Below, piece by piece: positions 1 through 6,080 of a stretch of DNA of 8,965 bases. The notes beneath the pieces were generated by a model. That model worked only from the letters and a program-made list of their open reading frames with translations, was not told the origin of the DNA and ran no database searches. How positions within the stretch are numbered: the stretch's first letter is position 1; the number at the start of each line of letters is the position of its first letter. This stretch comes from an uncultured Lachnospiraceae bacterium. Lineage in GTDB: Bacteria; Bacillota; Clostridia; Lachnospirales; Lachnospiraceae. Where the stretch lies: NCBI GenBank assembly GCA_934293375.1, contig CAKQYS010000027.1:1-8965 (forward strand), in the 5' to 3' direction. The translations under genes and the position numbers were made by a program.

Positions 1-500
1 AATTTTCCAGTATAATCGTGATGATTTTTCACATTCTGCATACGATATTCGGCAAAGAATTCCGGGTACTCTGCAAACAGGGTATAGTCCAGAATACTCA
101 CATGGATCGCCGGCTTCGTCTCGATATAATCCATGCCTTTGTTTAGGTTATCGTATGTCCTGCATAGGTAGCCTAAGGAACGCTCCGGCCAGTTCTTGTA
201 GTCCACCACCTGCAGTTCAATGTCTATGCAGACATTATGATTCAACAGCACATGCACATCCAGAATAAATGTCTTGGATTCAATGACCTCTCCGACCTTG
301 ATCGGATTCTGGATCTCAAGGGATACAATGTCTGTCATCTGCATTCCCAAAAGAGAGCAGATCAACATCTTCAAGGTGTACTGGTGGCTGTTCATCAGAG
401 CGATGAAAAGATAATCATTCTTCAATGAATACGGGATCTTAGCCGATTCATCCTGCAGTCTTAATGGTTTCGGGATTTCAGATCCATTCGTCTTGATCAA
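1..500 (-). CDS. Rpn-family PD-(D/E)XK nuclease / transposase-like protein, 3' end off the window
   Basis: 166 codons are open from a TTG at 500 to the window edge, with no internal stop. The product reads as a PDDEXK-superfamily transposase-like protein (Rpn, recombination-promoting nuclease type), a family common in several copies in Lachnospiraceae. Landmarks are LKNDYLF at residues 26-32, NPIKVGE at 65-71, the catalytic pattern D81 (in ILDV) followed by E95-x-Q97 (in IELQV), and NWPERSL at 103-109. Family members are usually about 300 residues, so roughly the C-terminal half lies outside. The family is thought to cut DNA and promote RecA-independent recombination; the role here is inferred. 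The start is not on the nearby ATG (502-504), which opens an 8-codon ORF in another frame. An in-frame stop directly precedes the TTG, and an AAGGAGG lies 7 nt before it. The residues just after the TTG (IPKPLRLQDESAKIPYSL) look like a normal family N-terminus. Confidence 0.85.
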   Translation of the reverse strand, partial: MIKTNGSEIPKPLRLQDESAKIPYSLKNDYLFIALMNSHQYTLKMLICSLLGMQMTDIVSLEIQNPIKVGEVIESKTFILDVHVLLNHNVCIDIELQVVDYKNWPERSLGYLCRTYDNLNKGMDYIETKPAIHVSILDYTLFAEYPEFFAEYRMQNVKNHHDYTGK

Positions 501-507
501 TCATGTA

Positions 508-514
508 CCTCCTT
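508..514 (-). promoter_or_regulatory. Ribosome binding site AAGGAGG that decides a TTG start
   Basis: AAGGAGG on the minus strand ends 7 nt before TTG (498-500) but only 3 nt before the out-of-frame ATG (502-504). The spacing favours TTG as the working start of the nuclease gene. Confidence 0.7.
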
Positions 515-561
515 CTTCTGGAGACACACCGGTATGTCATTATGTATGAATTCATATATTG

Positions 562-589
562 ATCATACCATATAATTGCTCAATGTCAA
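562..589 (-). promoter_or_regulatory. Sigma-A promoter of the Rpn-type nuclease gene
   Basis: On the minus strand a perfect -35 TTGACA (584-589) is followed after 16 bp by -10 TATGAT (562-567), preceded by TG-N as an extended -10. Transcription should begin near 555, giving a leader of about 55 nt. A 12-bp palindrome TATGAATTCATA (545-556) lies at the predicted start site and could be an operator, though it may be chance in AT-rich DNA. Confidence 0.75.
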
Positions 590-763
590 TATGAAACATA
601 TATATTTTTCATTTTATTATATACTACACATCCTGATGATACCGTTTATCACATTCATACCAATCTGGGCAGAATCGCAGAACACAAAAGCATAAAAGTT
701 GAAACATCACAAAAAATCAAAATCATTTCTTAAATTACAAAACGGAGCAGCCAGGCAAAGCTC

Positions 764-824
764 GCAAACAAAAACCGGGAGCATCCCAAAGTTTGAAGAT
801 TTTCACAAACTTCGGGACACTCCC
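764..824 (-). terminator. Strong rho-independent terminator after the LRR fragment
   Basis: A long inverted repeat spans 777-824: GGGAG/CTCCC, then TCCC/GGGA, then AAGTTTG/CAAACTT. The helical blocks are separated by a symmetrical CA/CA internal loop and an A/C mismatch, around a loop of about 10 nt. On the minus strand the hairpin is followed by GGTTTTTGTTTG (765-776). It lies 22 bp past the stop codon of the leucine-rich-repeat reading frame, as expected for that gene's terminator. Confidence 0.75.
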
Positions 825-845
825 ATGCCATTCTGGATTATAATA

Positions 846-1328
846 TTATTTCTTCCAACCAATCACTTTTACTTGATCTTCATCATATTCTAAATAATCC
901 AATTTTTTATTATTCGTTACATCCAGACTGCTCAGGTTATTTCCATCACAAGCTAAATATGTTAATGCTGTATTGGGGCTTACATCCAAATGCCCCAGCT
1001 TATTCCCGTGACATTCCAATAGAGTTAATTCTGCATTTTTACTTACATCCAGACTGCTCAACTGATTATTATAACATACTATCTTTTTCAATTCAGGGAA
1101 TTTCTCAAAAGAAACGGATCCTTTTATATTACAATCGGGCCAATAAATACCTATCAAACGCCCATTTTCATTCCATTCATAACCTGGTGAATACTCAAAA
1201 CCTTCATCTCCCATATCCCAACATTTCGATACAAGATTGGCATCCGTTGGAATATTTGCACCTTTTGCATTCTTTTCTTTAATGATTTCCTGTAATGCCG
1301 CTACATCATCCGGATTTTTTCCTTTTAC
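846..1328 (-). pseudogene. 5'-truncated leucine-rich-repeat (LDVSxN type) protein
   Basis: The frame is open for 160 codons after a TGA at 1329-1331. The first ATG is at residue 39 (position 1214), with no ribosome binding site that I can see. Residues 1-20 (GKNPDDVAALQEII) match the usual opening of the LRR domain in secreted Lachnospiraceae proteins. A region with YEWNENGRLIGIYW follows, then about three 21-residue repeats of the form LxxLxCxxNxLxxLDVSxN, and a short cap ending VIGWKK. The family is normally exported, yet here there is no signal peptide, no start codon at the domain edge and no other domain upstream. The 3' end is intact and has its own terminator. I read it as a decayed or transplanted 3' fragment; translation from the internal ATG as a 122-residue cytoplasmic peptide is the alternative. 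Confidence 0.65.
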
Positions 1329-1420
1329 TCACTCGACAATATCAACCTCTCCGCCAGCACCGCAGCCCTCGTGATTTCCTCCACATGGCTGTATTCCTTG
1401 CAGGAATGGCAGTTATTCAT
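1325..1420 (-). CDS. Possible 31-residue CxxC peptide, unrecognised
   Basis: An ATG at 1420 opens a 31-codon frame starting MNNCHSCKEY and ending in a helical-looking stretch (EEITRAAVLAERL). The frame stays open further upstream, to a GTG at 1450 (41 codons), then meets a stop. Cysteines sit at residues 4 and 7. No good ribosome binding site precedes either start. It lies 69 bp after the TIGR04076-like gene on the same strand, and its TAA overlaps the upstream edge of the LRR fragment. I do not recognise the family. It may be the C-terminal remnant of a larger gene that was joined to the LRR fragment, or it may not be a gene. Confidence 0.25.
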   Translation of the reverse strand: MNNCHSCKEYSHVEEITRAAVLAERLILSSE

Positions 1421-1489
1421 GCCGGCTATCACATTGATGTAGATTCGCACAGTTTCAGATTGTACAAATCAAATGACACAACTTCCGTC

Positions 1490-1756
1490 TTACTCCCTCT
1501 CTACTCTCTCAATCTTAAACACATTCAATGTATTCACATCCGGGCAGGCAAATACCGCTGTACCTTTTTCATTTCCCGGAATTTCGCCGCCATACCGCAG
1601 GATATCAACATACGGAAATGCCACATGCATCGCCATCGGGCAGAGGCTGCCCCGCTCGGTGTCAAAATCGAAACTATCACCGATCTTATGTCCACGGTGG
1701 CACCCCATCGTCCCCCTCTGGTCGATCAGGGTAATCTTGATTGCCGGTCTTTTCAT
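1490..1756 (-). CDS. TIGR04076-like small cysteine-containing protein
   Basis: 88 residues. The sequence has the pattern CHRGHKIGD (19-27), LCPMAMHVAFP (38-48), DILRYGGEIPG (51-61) and CPD (71-73), which I recall as the conserved spacing of the TIGR04076 family; its function is unknown. Three cysteines (19, 39, 71) with nearby histidines suggest a metal or redox site, but this is inference. The ATG overlaps the stop of the upstream kinase gene as ATGA (1753-1756), and a GGAGGTG lies 8 nt before it, inside the kinase 3' end. Translation of the two genes is therefore probably coupled. No signal peptide or membrane segment is visible. No clear terminator follows the gene. Confidence 0.7.
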   Translation of the reverse strand: MKRPAIKITLIDQRGTMGCHRGHKIGDSFDFDTERGSLCPMAMHVAFPYVDILRYGGEIPGNEKGTAVFACPDVNTLNVFKIERVERE

Positions 1757-2580
1757 ACATCAAGCACCTCCAGACATGTCTCCAGCGGAATTCCTTTGAA
1801 TTTATCTGTATTATCTGCATTTGCCACGATCATCGTTCGCACCGCATCCATCGCTTTACCGGTCGCATCCTGCAGACTGTCCCCATCCATGATCTTCGCC
1901 ATAAAAATAGCAGAGAATATATCCCCTGTACCAGGAAATCTCACCGGCACCTCGTCAAAATCAATTCTGAAATAGGCATCGCATTTGTGATCATAGCCGA
2001 TCACAGACTTGTGGTCATTCCCTTTTACAAATGCACTTGTGATCACGACGGATTTTGCACCATAAGCACGCAGGGCGTCGATCATCTTATGGTATTCTTC
2101 CTCTGTCATGCCATCTGTCTGATATGGTGTATCCGTCAGATAGGCAGCCTCTGTATAATTTGGCACAATATAGTCTGCCACAGATATCAGCTCACGCATC
2201 AGATTCACAGTTTCGTTTGTCATACCATTATAAAGGACACCGTCATCTCCCATGATCGGATCTGTGAAGATCTGAACTCCTTTTTCTGCCTGTTTCCTGC
2301 AGAATGCCGTCACTAACTGTGTCTGTTCCTTCGACACAATAAATCCGGTTGAAACCGCATCAAATGTAAATTGCAGTTCTTCCCACACAGACAGTGCATT
2401 CTTCATATATTCTGTCGTCTCTAAAATATCAAACTTTCCATAATCCAATGTATTGGATACAATTGCCGTCGGCAGATTAAATGTTTCATATTTCATATGA
2501 GACAGTACCGGCAGCATTGCCGATAACGCCACCTTTCCATAGCCTGCCAGATCATTGATCAATAATATTTTGTTACGCAT
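1753..2580 (-). CDS. Pyridoxamine/pyridoxal kinase-like protein (ribokinase fold)
   Basis: 275 residues, the usual size for PdxK/PdxY-type kinases, which phosphorylate B6 vitamers with ATP in the cytoplasm for pyridoxal-phosphate salvage. The N-terminus NKILLINDLAGYGK (3-16) carries the substrate-site start. DPIMGDDGVLY (107-117) is the conserved phosphate-side loop, VPNYTEAAYL (139-148) follows, and PGTGD (216-220) is the anion-hole motif with D220 as the expected catalytic base. A related ThiD-like hydroxymethylpyrimidine kinase activity cannot be excluded. The ATG at 2580 is preferred over an in-frame ATG at 2715, because AAGAGG lies 6 nt before it, the N-terminus fits the family, and a promoter sits within the would-be extension. 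The gene is first in a two-gene operon with the TIGR04076-like gene. Confidence 0.85.
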   Translation of the reverse strand: MRNKILLINDLAGYGKVALSAMLPVLSHMKYETFNLPTAIVSNTLDYGKFDILETTEYMKNALSVWEELQFTFDAVSTGFIVSKEQTQLVTAFCRKQAEKGVQIFTDPIMGDDGVLYNGMTNETVNLMRELISVADYIVPNYTEAAYLTDTPYQTDGMTEEEYHKMIDALRAYGAKSVVITSAFVKGNDHKSVIGYDHKCDAYFRIDFDEVPVRFPGTGDIFSAIFMAKIMDGDSLQDATGKAMDAVRTMIVANADNTDKFKGIPLETCLEVLDV

Positions 2581-2611
2581 ATAAAACCTCTTTTCCATGC
2601 CGTTTTCTGTC

Positions 2612-2640
2612 ATTTTATCACACCCGGCATGCATCGTCCA
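2612..2640 (-). promoter_or_regulatory. Promoter of the kinase operon
   Basis: On the minus strand TGGACG (2635-2640) lies 17 bp before TAAAAT (2612-2617), which is preceded by TGA as an extended -10. The predicted start near 2605 gives a leader of about 25 nt carrying the AAGAGG site. This placement argues against translation starting at 2715. Confidence 0.5.
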
Positions 2641-2756
2641 TAACAAGTCACCTATATCCCGATCGGCTGTCACCAGACGATTGTATTGATAGTTGCCAAT
2701 CCGAATATCTTCCATTGCATATATTCACACCTACAAGCAGGCAGCTGATATTTTAG

Positions 2757-2785
2757 TTGCATTTCCCTATTCTGTCTGTTATGAT
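2757..2785 (+). promoter_or_regulatory. Candidate promoter of the FAD oxidoreductase gene
   Basis: TTGCAT (2757-2762) lies 17 bp before TATGAT (2780-2785), with TG at 2777-2778 forming an extended -10. The -35 is weak. If used, it gives a leader of about 125 nt that contains the dyad and hairpin at 2847-2893. A TATAAT at 2851-2856 is a second possible -10, but it has no convincing -35. Confidence 0.4.
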
Positions 2786-2846
2786 AACAAAGGATTATAT
2801 AAGCTCATAATATGGATGAACGTTTCTACTAACTGCCGCAAATAGT

Positions 2847-2873
2847 TATCTATAATCTCTGATACTATAGATA
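2847..2873 (+). promoter_or_regulatory. Inverted repeat TATCTATA/TATAGATA overlapping a TATAAT
   Basis: Two perfect 8-bp arms (2847-2854 and 2866-2873) are separated by 11 bp, giving a centre-to-centre distance of 19 bp, close to two helical turns. The left arm overlaps TATAAT (2851-2856). This is a plausible repressor operator upstream of the FAD oxidoreductase gene; the binding protein is unknown. Confidence 0.4.
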
Positions 2874-2893
2874 TACCGTTTTGCGGTATTTTT
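2873..2893 (+). terminator. Short terminator-like hairpin in the FAD gene leader
   Basis: ATACCG (2873-2878) and CGGTAT (2884-2889) form a 6-bp stem around a TTTTG loop, running into five Ts (2889-2893). It ends 8 bp before the ribosome binding site of the following gene, so it could act as a leader attenuator. The stem is short and may be a weak terminator only. Confidence 0.35.
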
Positions 2894-2916
2894 ATGTTTA
2901 CAAGGAGGATTCCCTT

Positions 2917-4287
2917 ATGAAACATTATGATGTGATCGTAATTGGTGCCGGTCCCGGAGGCATCTTTGCGACTTACGAGCTGGCGAAATGCAATCCTGCA
3001 CTTTCCATTAGCGTATTTGAATCCGGGCATGCATTATCCAAAAGAAAATGTCCCATTGATGGGGATCGGATTCCCAACTGTATCAACTGTAAAAGCTGTT
3101 CCATTATGAGTGGATTCGGTGGTGCCGGTGCATTTTCCGACGGAAAGTATAATATTACCAATGACTTCGGTGGCACACTATACGAACATATTGGCAAACA
3201 ACAGGCAATTGATCTCATGAAATATGTGGATGAAATCAATATGTCCCATGGTGGCGAGGGCACAAAGCTATATTCAACTGCCGGCACACAGTTTAAAAAG
3301 ATCTGTATGCAAAACAAGTTAAAGCTTCTGGATGCCTCTGTCAGACACCTTGGCACGGATATCAATTATGTAGTATTGGAGAATCTATATACGGAGTTAA
3401 AAGAACAGGCCGACTTCTATTTTGATACACCTGTCATCTCCATTGAACATACAGAAAACGGGTATACAATCCATACGAAATCCGATGCCTTCACCTGTAC
3501 AGACTGTATTGTTTCTGTTGGAAGAAGTGGCAGTAAATGGATGGAACAGGTATGCCATGATCTGGATATTCCTACCAAATCCAATCGTGTCGATATTGGC
3601 GTACGGGTGGAGCTGCCAGCCGTCATTTTTTCTCATCTTACAGATGAACTATATGAGAGTAAGATTGTCTACCGCACACAGCAATTTGAGGACAATGTCC
3701 GTACCTTCTGTATGAATCCTCATGGAATGGTTGTAAATGAAAATACAAATGGTATCGTAACCGTAAACGGTCACAGCTATGAAGGAGAAGAAATGCAGAC
3801 TGAAAACACGAACTTTGCATTGCTTGTGGCAAAACACTTCTCTGAACCATTTAAGGACAGCAACGGCTATGGCGAAAGCATTGCCCGTCTATCCAATATG
3901 CTCGGCGGCGGTGTGATCGTACAGCGTTTTGGAGATCTTGTCAGAGGCCGGAGGAGTACAGAAAACCGGATCAAAGAAGGTCTTGTAACGCCAACACTAT
4001 CTGCTACACCGGGAGATTTAAGTCTTGTTCTGCCAAAACGGATCCTGGACGGCATTATTGAAATGATCTATGCCCTCGATAAGATAGCACCCGGTACGGC
4101 AAATGACGACACTCTGCTCTATGGTGTAGAAGTAAAGTTTTACAATATGGAAGTTGAATTAAATGATAAACTTGCATGTAAATATGATGGACTGTACATC
4201 ATCGGAGACGGCAGCGGTGTCACACATTCCCTGTCCCACGCCTCTGCCAGCGGCATTTATGTTGCCCGTCATATCTGTGGTGTTTAA
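2917..4287 (+). CDS. FAD-dependent oxidoreductase, COG2509 type
   Basis: 456 residues. The N-terminus YDVIVIGAGPGG (4-15) is a Rossmann dinucleotide-binding motif followed by a helix and FES at 34-36. The C-terminal LYIIGDGSG (GDGSG at 430-434) is the second FAD-contact motif. A cysteine cluster at C45, C55, C58 and C61 precedes SGFGGAGAFSDGK (65-77), a pattern I associate with COG2509 'FAD-dependent dehydrogenases', whose substrate is unknown. The cluster could bind iron-sulfur or zinc; this is inference. No signal peptide or membrane segment is seen, so it is likely cytoplasmic. The start at 2917 is chosen over an in-frame ATG at 2881 because AAGGAGG (2902-2908) lies 8 nt before it and the Rossmann strand begins at once. 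A MerR regulator gene follows after 51 bp on the same strand. Confidence 0.85.
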   Translation: MKHYDVIVIGAGPGGIFATYELAKCNPALSISVFESGHALSKRKCPIDGDRIPNCINCKSCSIMSGFGGAGAFSDGKYNITNDFGGTLYEHIGKQQAIDLMKYVDEINMSHGGEGTKLYSTAGTQFKKICMQNKLKLLDASVRHLGTDINYVVLENLYTELKEQADFYFDTPVISIEHTENGYTIHTKSDAFTCTDCIVSVGRSGSKWMEQVCHDLDIPTKSNRVDIGVRVELPAVIFSHLTDELYESKIVYRTQQFEDNVRTFCMNPHGMVVNENTNGIVTVNGHSYEGEEMQTENTNFALLVAKHFSEPFKDSNGYGESIARLSNMLGGGVIVQRFGDLVRGRRSTENRIKEGLVTPTLSATPGDLSLVLPKRILDGIIEMIYALDKIAPGTANDDTLLYGVEVKFYNMEVELNDKLACKYDGLYIIGDGSGVTHSLSHASASGIYVARHICGV

Positions 4288-4295
4288 GAATTCAC

Positions 4296-4313
4296 TCATG
4301 TGAATACACATGA
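4296..4313. repeat. Dyad TCATGTG-AATA-CACATGA before merR
   Basis: Perfect 7-bp arms with a 4-nt loop lie between the FAD oxidoreductase stop and the merR start. There is no T-tract, so it is not a standard terminator. It could be an RNA processing or stability hairpin, or an operator for merR autoregulation. Confidence 0.4.
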
Positions 4314-4338
4314 CACAAACAATTGAGAGGAGTTTATT

Positions 4339-4779
4339 ATGTATACAATTGGTCAAGTATCTGAAATGTTTCATCTGCCGGCTTCCACACTACGTTACTA
4401 TGATAAAGAAGGATTATTTCCTGATTTGAAACGACAGTCCGGGATCCGGCAATTTGATGAAACAGATCTGGAGTCTATCCGGATGATTGAATGTCTGAAG
4501 GCCTCCGGTCTCGAAATCTCTGACATTAAACACTATTTTGCATTGTGCAGGCAGGGAGCCTCAACTTATCAGGATCGCCGACAGATCTTCGAAAACCGAA
4601 AGAAGGCCGTCAAAGAAGAAATTCAGCAATTAGAGAGAACCCTGAACCTGCTGGAATACAAATGCTGGTACTACGACAAAGCCATGGAAGATGGCAACGA
4701 GGATGGTATCCGTGCCATGCTGCCGGATCATCTGCCAGCAGACATTCAGAAATTATATGATAATGCTCACAAGCACTGA
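4339..4779 (+). CDS. MerR-family transcriptional regulator (AdhR/NmlR-like)
   Basis: 146 residues. The N-terminal winged helix-turn-helix runs from YTIGQVSEMF (2-11) through the diagnostic STLRYYDKEGLFP (16-28) to about residue 68. A charged helix at about 80-107 is the usual dimerising coiled coil, and a short C-terminal tail follows without a large ligand-binding domain. Cysteines are at 52, 70 and 109. From memory, B. subtilis AdhR and related NmlR regulators use a conserved Cys52 to sense aldehydes and other electrophiles, and the cysteine here is at the same number. AGGAG lies 6 nt before the ATG. The last 13 bp overlap the 3' end of the convergent CMD-cupin gene. It may control the flanking FAD oxidoreductase or the flavodoxin operon, but I saw no typical MerR operator with a 19-bp promoter spacer at either. 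Confidence 0.85.
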   Translation: MYTIGQVSEMFHLPASTLRYYDKEGLFPDLKRQSGIRQFDETDLESIRMIECLKASGLEISDIKHYFALCRQGASTYQDRRQIFENRKKAVKEEIQQLERTLNLLEYKCWYYDKAMEDGNEDGIRAMLPDHLPADIQKLYDNAHKH

Positions 4780-5531
4780 TACTGCGCATCTGACACTGGT
4801 TCGCACCATTCATTTGAGGTATCCTCACCCGGTACTTCAATTGCAAGATGACTGAACCAGCTGTCCGGTGCTGCACCATGCCAGTGCTTAACTTCTGCAG
4901 GGATATTGATACAGTCTCCCGGCTTCATCTCAACCGGATTCTTTCCCTCTTCCTGATAATATCCACGACCGGCTACACACACCAGAATCTGTCCACCACC
5001 GCTCTTTGCATGATGGATATGCCAGTTATTCCGGCAACCGGGCTCAAATGTCACATTATGAACACCGACCTGACTGGTAGAAATCGGAGCCAAGTAGCTC
5101 TTTCCTACAAAATACTGTGCAAACGCTTCATTCGGTGCTCCGATTGGGAATACCATTTCCTTTGCATGGGCTCTCATGGCAGCATCCTCGTACGGAAGAT
5201 CTCCCTCGTCGACTGCCCACACCTCTTTTGCAAGATTAAATACCGCCCAGCCCTTTGGCCATCCGGCGTAGAATGCTACATGTGTGATGATTGCAGCAAT
5301 CTCTTTCTGTGTCACTCCATGATCCTTGGCATTCTGCAAATGAAATTTTAAAGACGAATCGGTAATTCCCTGCGCCATCAATGCCACGACTGTAATGATA
5401 CTTCTTGTCTTTAAATCAATATCCTCATTATTCCAATTTTCAGCAAAAAGCACATCATCATTGTAGTGTGCAAATTCCGGTGCAAATGCAGAAAGTGCAT
5501 TGCGACCGGCCGTCTGAACAATCTTTGCCAT
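4767..5531 (-). CDS. Carboxymuconolactone-decarboxylase-like plus cupin fusion protein
   Basis: 254 residues with two domains. Residues about 15-115 resemble the carboxymuconolactone decarboxylase (CMD) all-helical fold (RSIITVVALMAQG, 43-55; AAIITHVAFYAGWPKG, 79-94). It lacks the CxxC of AhpD-type peroxidase partners and keeps His64 and His84. Residues about 155-235 are a cupin: HIHH at 171-174 and KHWH at 215-218 offer metal ligands, while the usual glutamate of motif 1 is replaced by Gln181. Such fusions are widespread in anaerobic Firmicutes, but the substrate is not known; a detoxifying or lactone-type reaction is a guess. ATG at 5531 has AGGAGG 8 nt upstream; an in-frame ATG at 5567 lies inside the flavodoxin gene and is rejected. 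It is the second gene of an operon, 17 bp after flavodoxin. Confidence 0.85.
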   Translation of the reverse strand: MAKIVQTAGRNALSAFAPEFAHYNDDVLFAENWNNEDIDLKTRSIITVVALMAQGITDSSLKFHLQNAKDHGVTQKEIAAIITHVAFYAGWPKGWAVFNLAKEVWAVDEGDLPYEDAAMRAHAKEMVFPIGAPNEAFAQYFVGKSYLAPISTSQVGVHNVTFEPGCRNNWHIHHAKSGGGQILVCVAGRGYYQEEGKNPVEMKPGDCINIPAEVKHWHGAAPDSWFSHLAIEVPGEDTSNEWCEPVSDAQYQCL

Positions 5532-5548
5532 TTTGTCATCCTCCTTTT

Positions 5549-6019
5549 TTATAATGACTTTACCCATGTCTCAATCTGCTGCTTATTTGCTCCGTTTAAA
5601 AGCTTTCCTTCCACCACTTGCGCATTTGGAGCAGAAGGCTGTAATTCCTTTACGGCATTACCGAATCCACTTCCACCTGAGGTTGCAAATAAAACAATCT
5701 TTTTACCTGAAAAATCATACTTCTCAAGGAATGTATTTACAATAGTCGGTGCCACATACCACCAGATTGGAAATCCCAGAATAATCTCATCATACGCAGA
5801 TACATCAAGTGTTTCTCCTGCAATTTCCGGACGAAACTTCTTATCACTCATCTCCACACTACTTCTGGACTTCTTATTCATCCAATCCAGATCCGCTGCC
5901 GTATATGGCACCTTCGGTGTAATTTCATACAGATCACATCCTGCTGCCTGTGCGATCATTTCAGCTGTTTTCTTTGTAGTTCCACTTGCACTGAAAAATG
6001 CAACTAATTTCTTTGCCAT
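5549..6019 (-). CDS. Flavodoxin
   Basis: 156 residues, a normal size for flavodoxin, a cytoplasmic FMN electron carrier. The N-terminal strand ends in SASGTTKKTA (10-19), the FMN phosphate loop. YDEIILGFPIWWYVAPT (76-92) holds the aromatic residues that pack the isoalloxazine ring, and FATSGGSGFG (111-120) is the third flavin loop. AGGAGG lies 8 nt before the ATG. It opens an operon with the CMD-cupin gene, for which it may supply electrons, although that link is inference. A sigma-A promoter and a large dyad lie directly upstream, and the remnant of a LysR regulator gene lies beyond them. Confidence 0.9.
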   Translation of the reverse strand: MAKKLVAFFSASGTTKKTAEMIAQAAGCDLYEITPKVPYTAADLDWMNKKSRSSVEMSDKKFRPEIAGETLDVSAYDEIILGFPIWWYVAPTIVNTFLEKYDFSGKKIVLFATSGGSGFGNAVKELQPSAPNAQVVEGKLLNGANKQQIETWVKSL

Positions 6020-6039
6020 GTCTCATTCCTCCTAATATA

Positions 6040-6080
6040 AATAAAAGTGCCAGATGACAGATTCACCTTGCACTTTTATT
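6040..6080 (-). promoter_or_regulatory. Large dyad at the flavodoxin promoter, candidate operator
   Basis: Perfect 11-bp arms AATAAAAGTGC (6040-6050) and GCACTTTTATT (6070-6080) flank an inner imperfect pair, AGATGA (6052-6057) and TCACCT (6063-6068). Arm centres are 30 bp apart, about three helical turns. The right arm overlaps the flavodoxin -10 and predicted start site, and the left arm lies about 20-30 bp inside the leader, just before the ribosome binding site. Transcription from the predicted start (about 6071) would not copy the whole right arm. A DNA-binding site for a dimeric regulator therefore seems likelier than an RNA hairpin or terminator. Confidence 0.5.

Larger units (their letters stand above)
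501..845. other. AT-rich non-coding spacer
   Basis: This 345-bp stretch has no credible gene. It holds the nuclease promoter and ribosome binding site (508-589) and, at the other end, the terminator of the leucine-rich-repeat fragment (764-824). The middle (about 600-760) is very AT-rich and shows no coding signal or repeat that I could recognise. A 64-codon open frame on the plus strand from 699 runs through the terminator hairpin and has no family resemblance. Confidence 0.6.

Noticed and set aside
699..893. Plus-strand 64-codon open frame
   Set aside because: It runs through a terminator hairpin and into the 3' end of the LRR fragment on the other strand.
1295..1975. Plus-strand 226-codon open frame
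   Set aside because: It lies antisense to the TIGR04076-like and kinase genes, has no recognisable motif and no ribosome binding site.
2581..2715. In-frame 45-codon N-terminal extension of the kinase
   Set aside because: The family N-terminus and ribosome binding site are at 2580, and a promoter lies inside the extension; the open frame is probably chance.
6040..6080. Dyad before flavodoxin as a rho-independent terminator
   Set aside because: No proper T-tract follows on either strand, and it overlaps a strong promoter.
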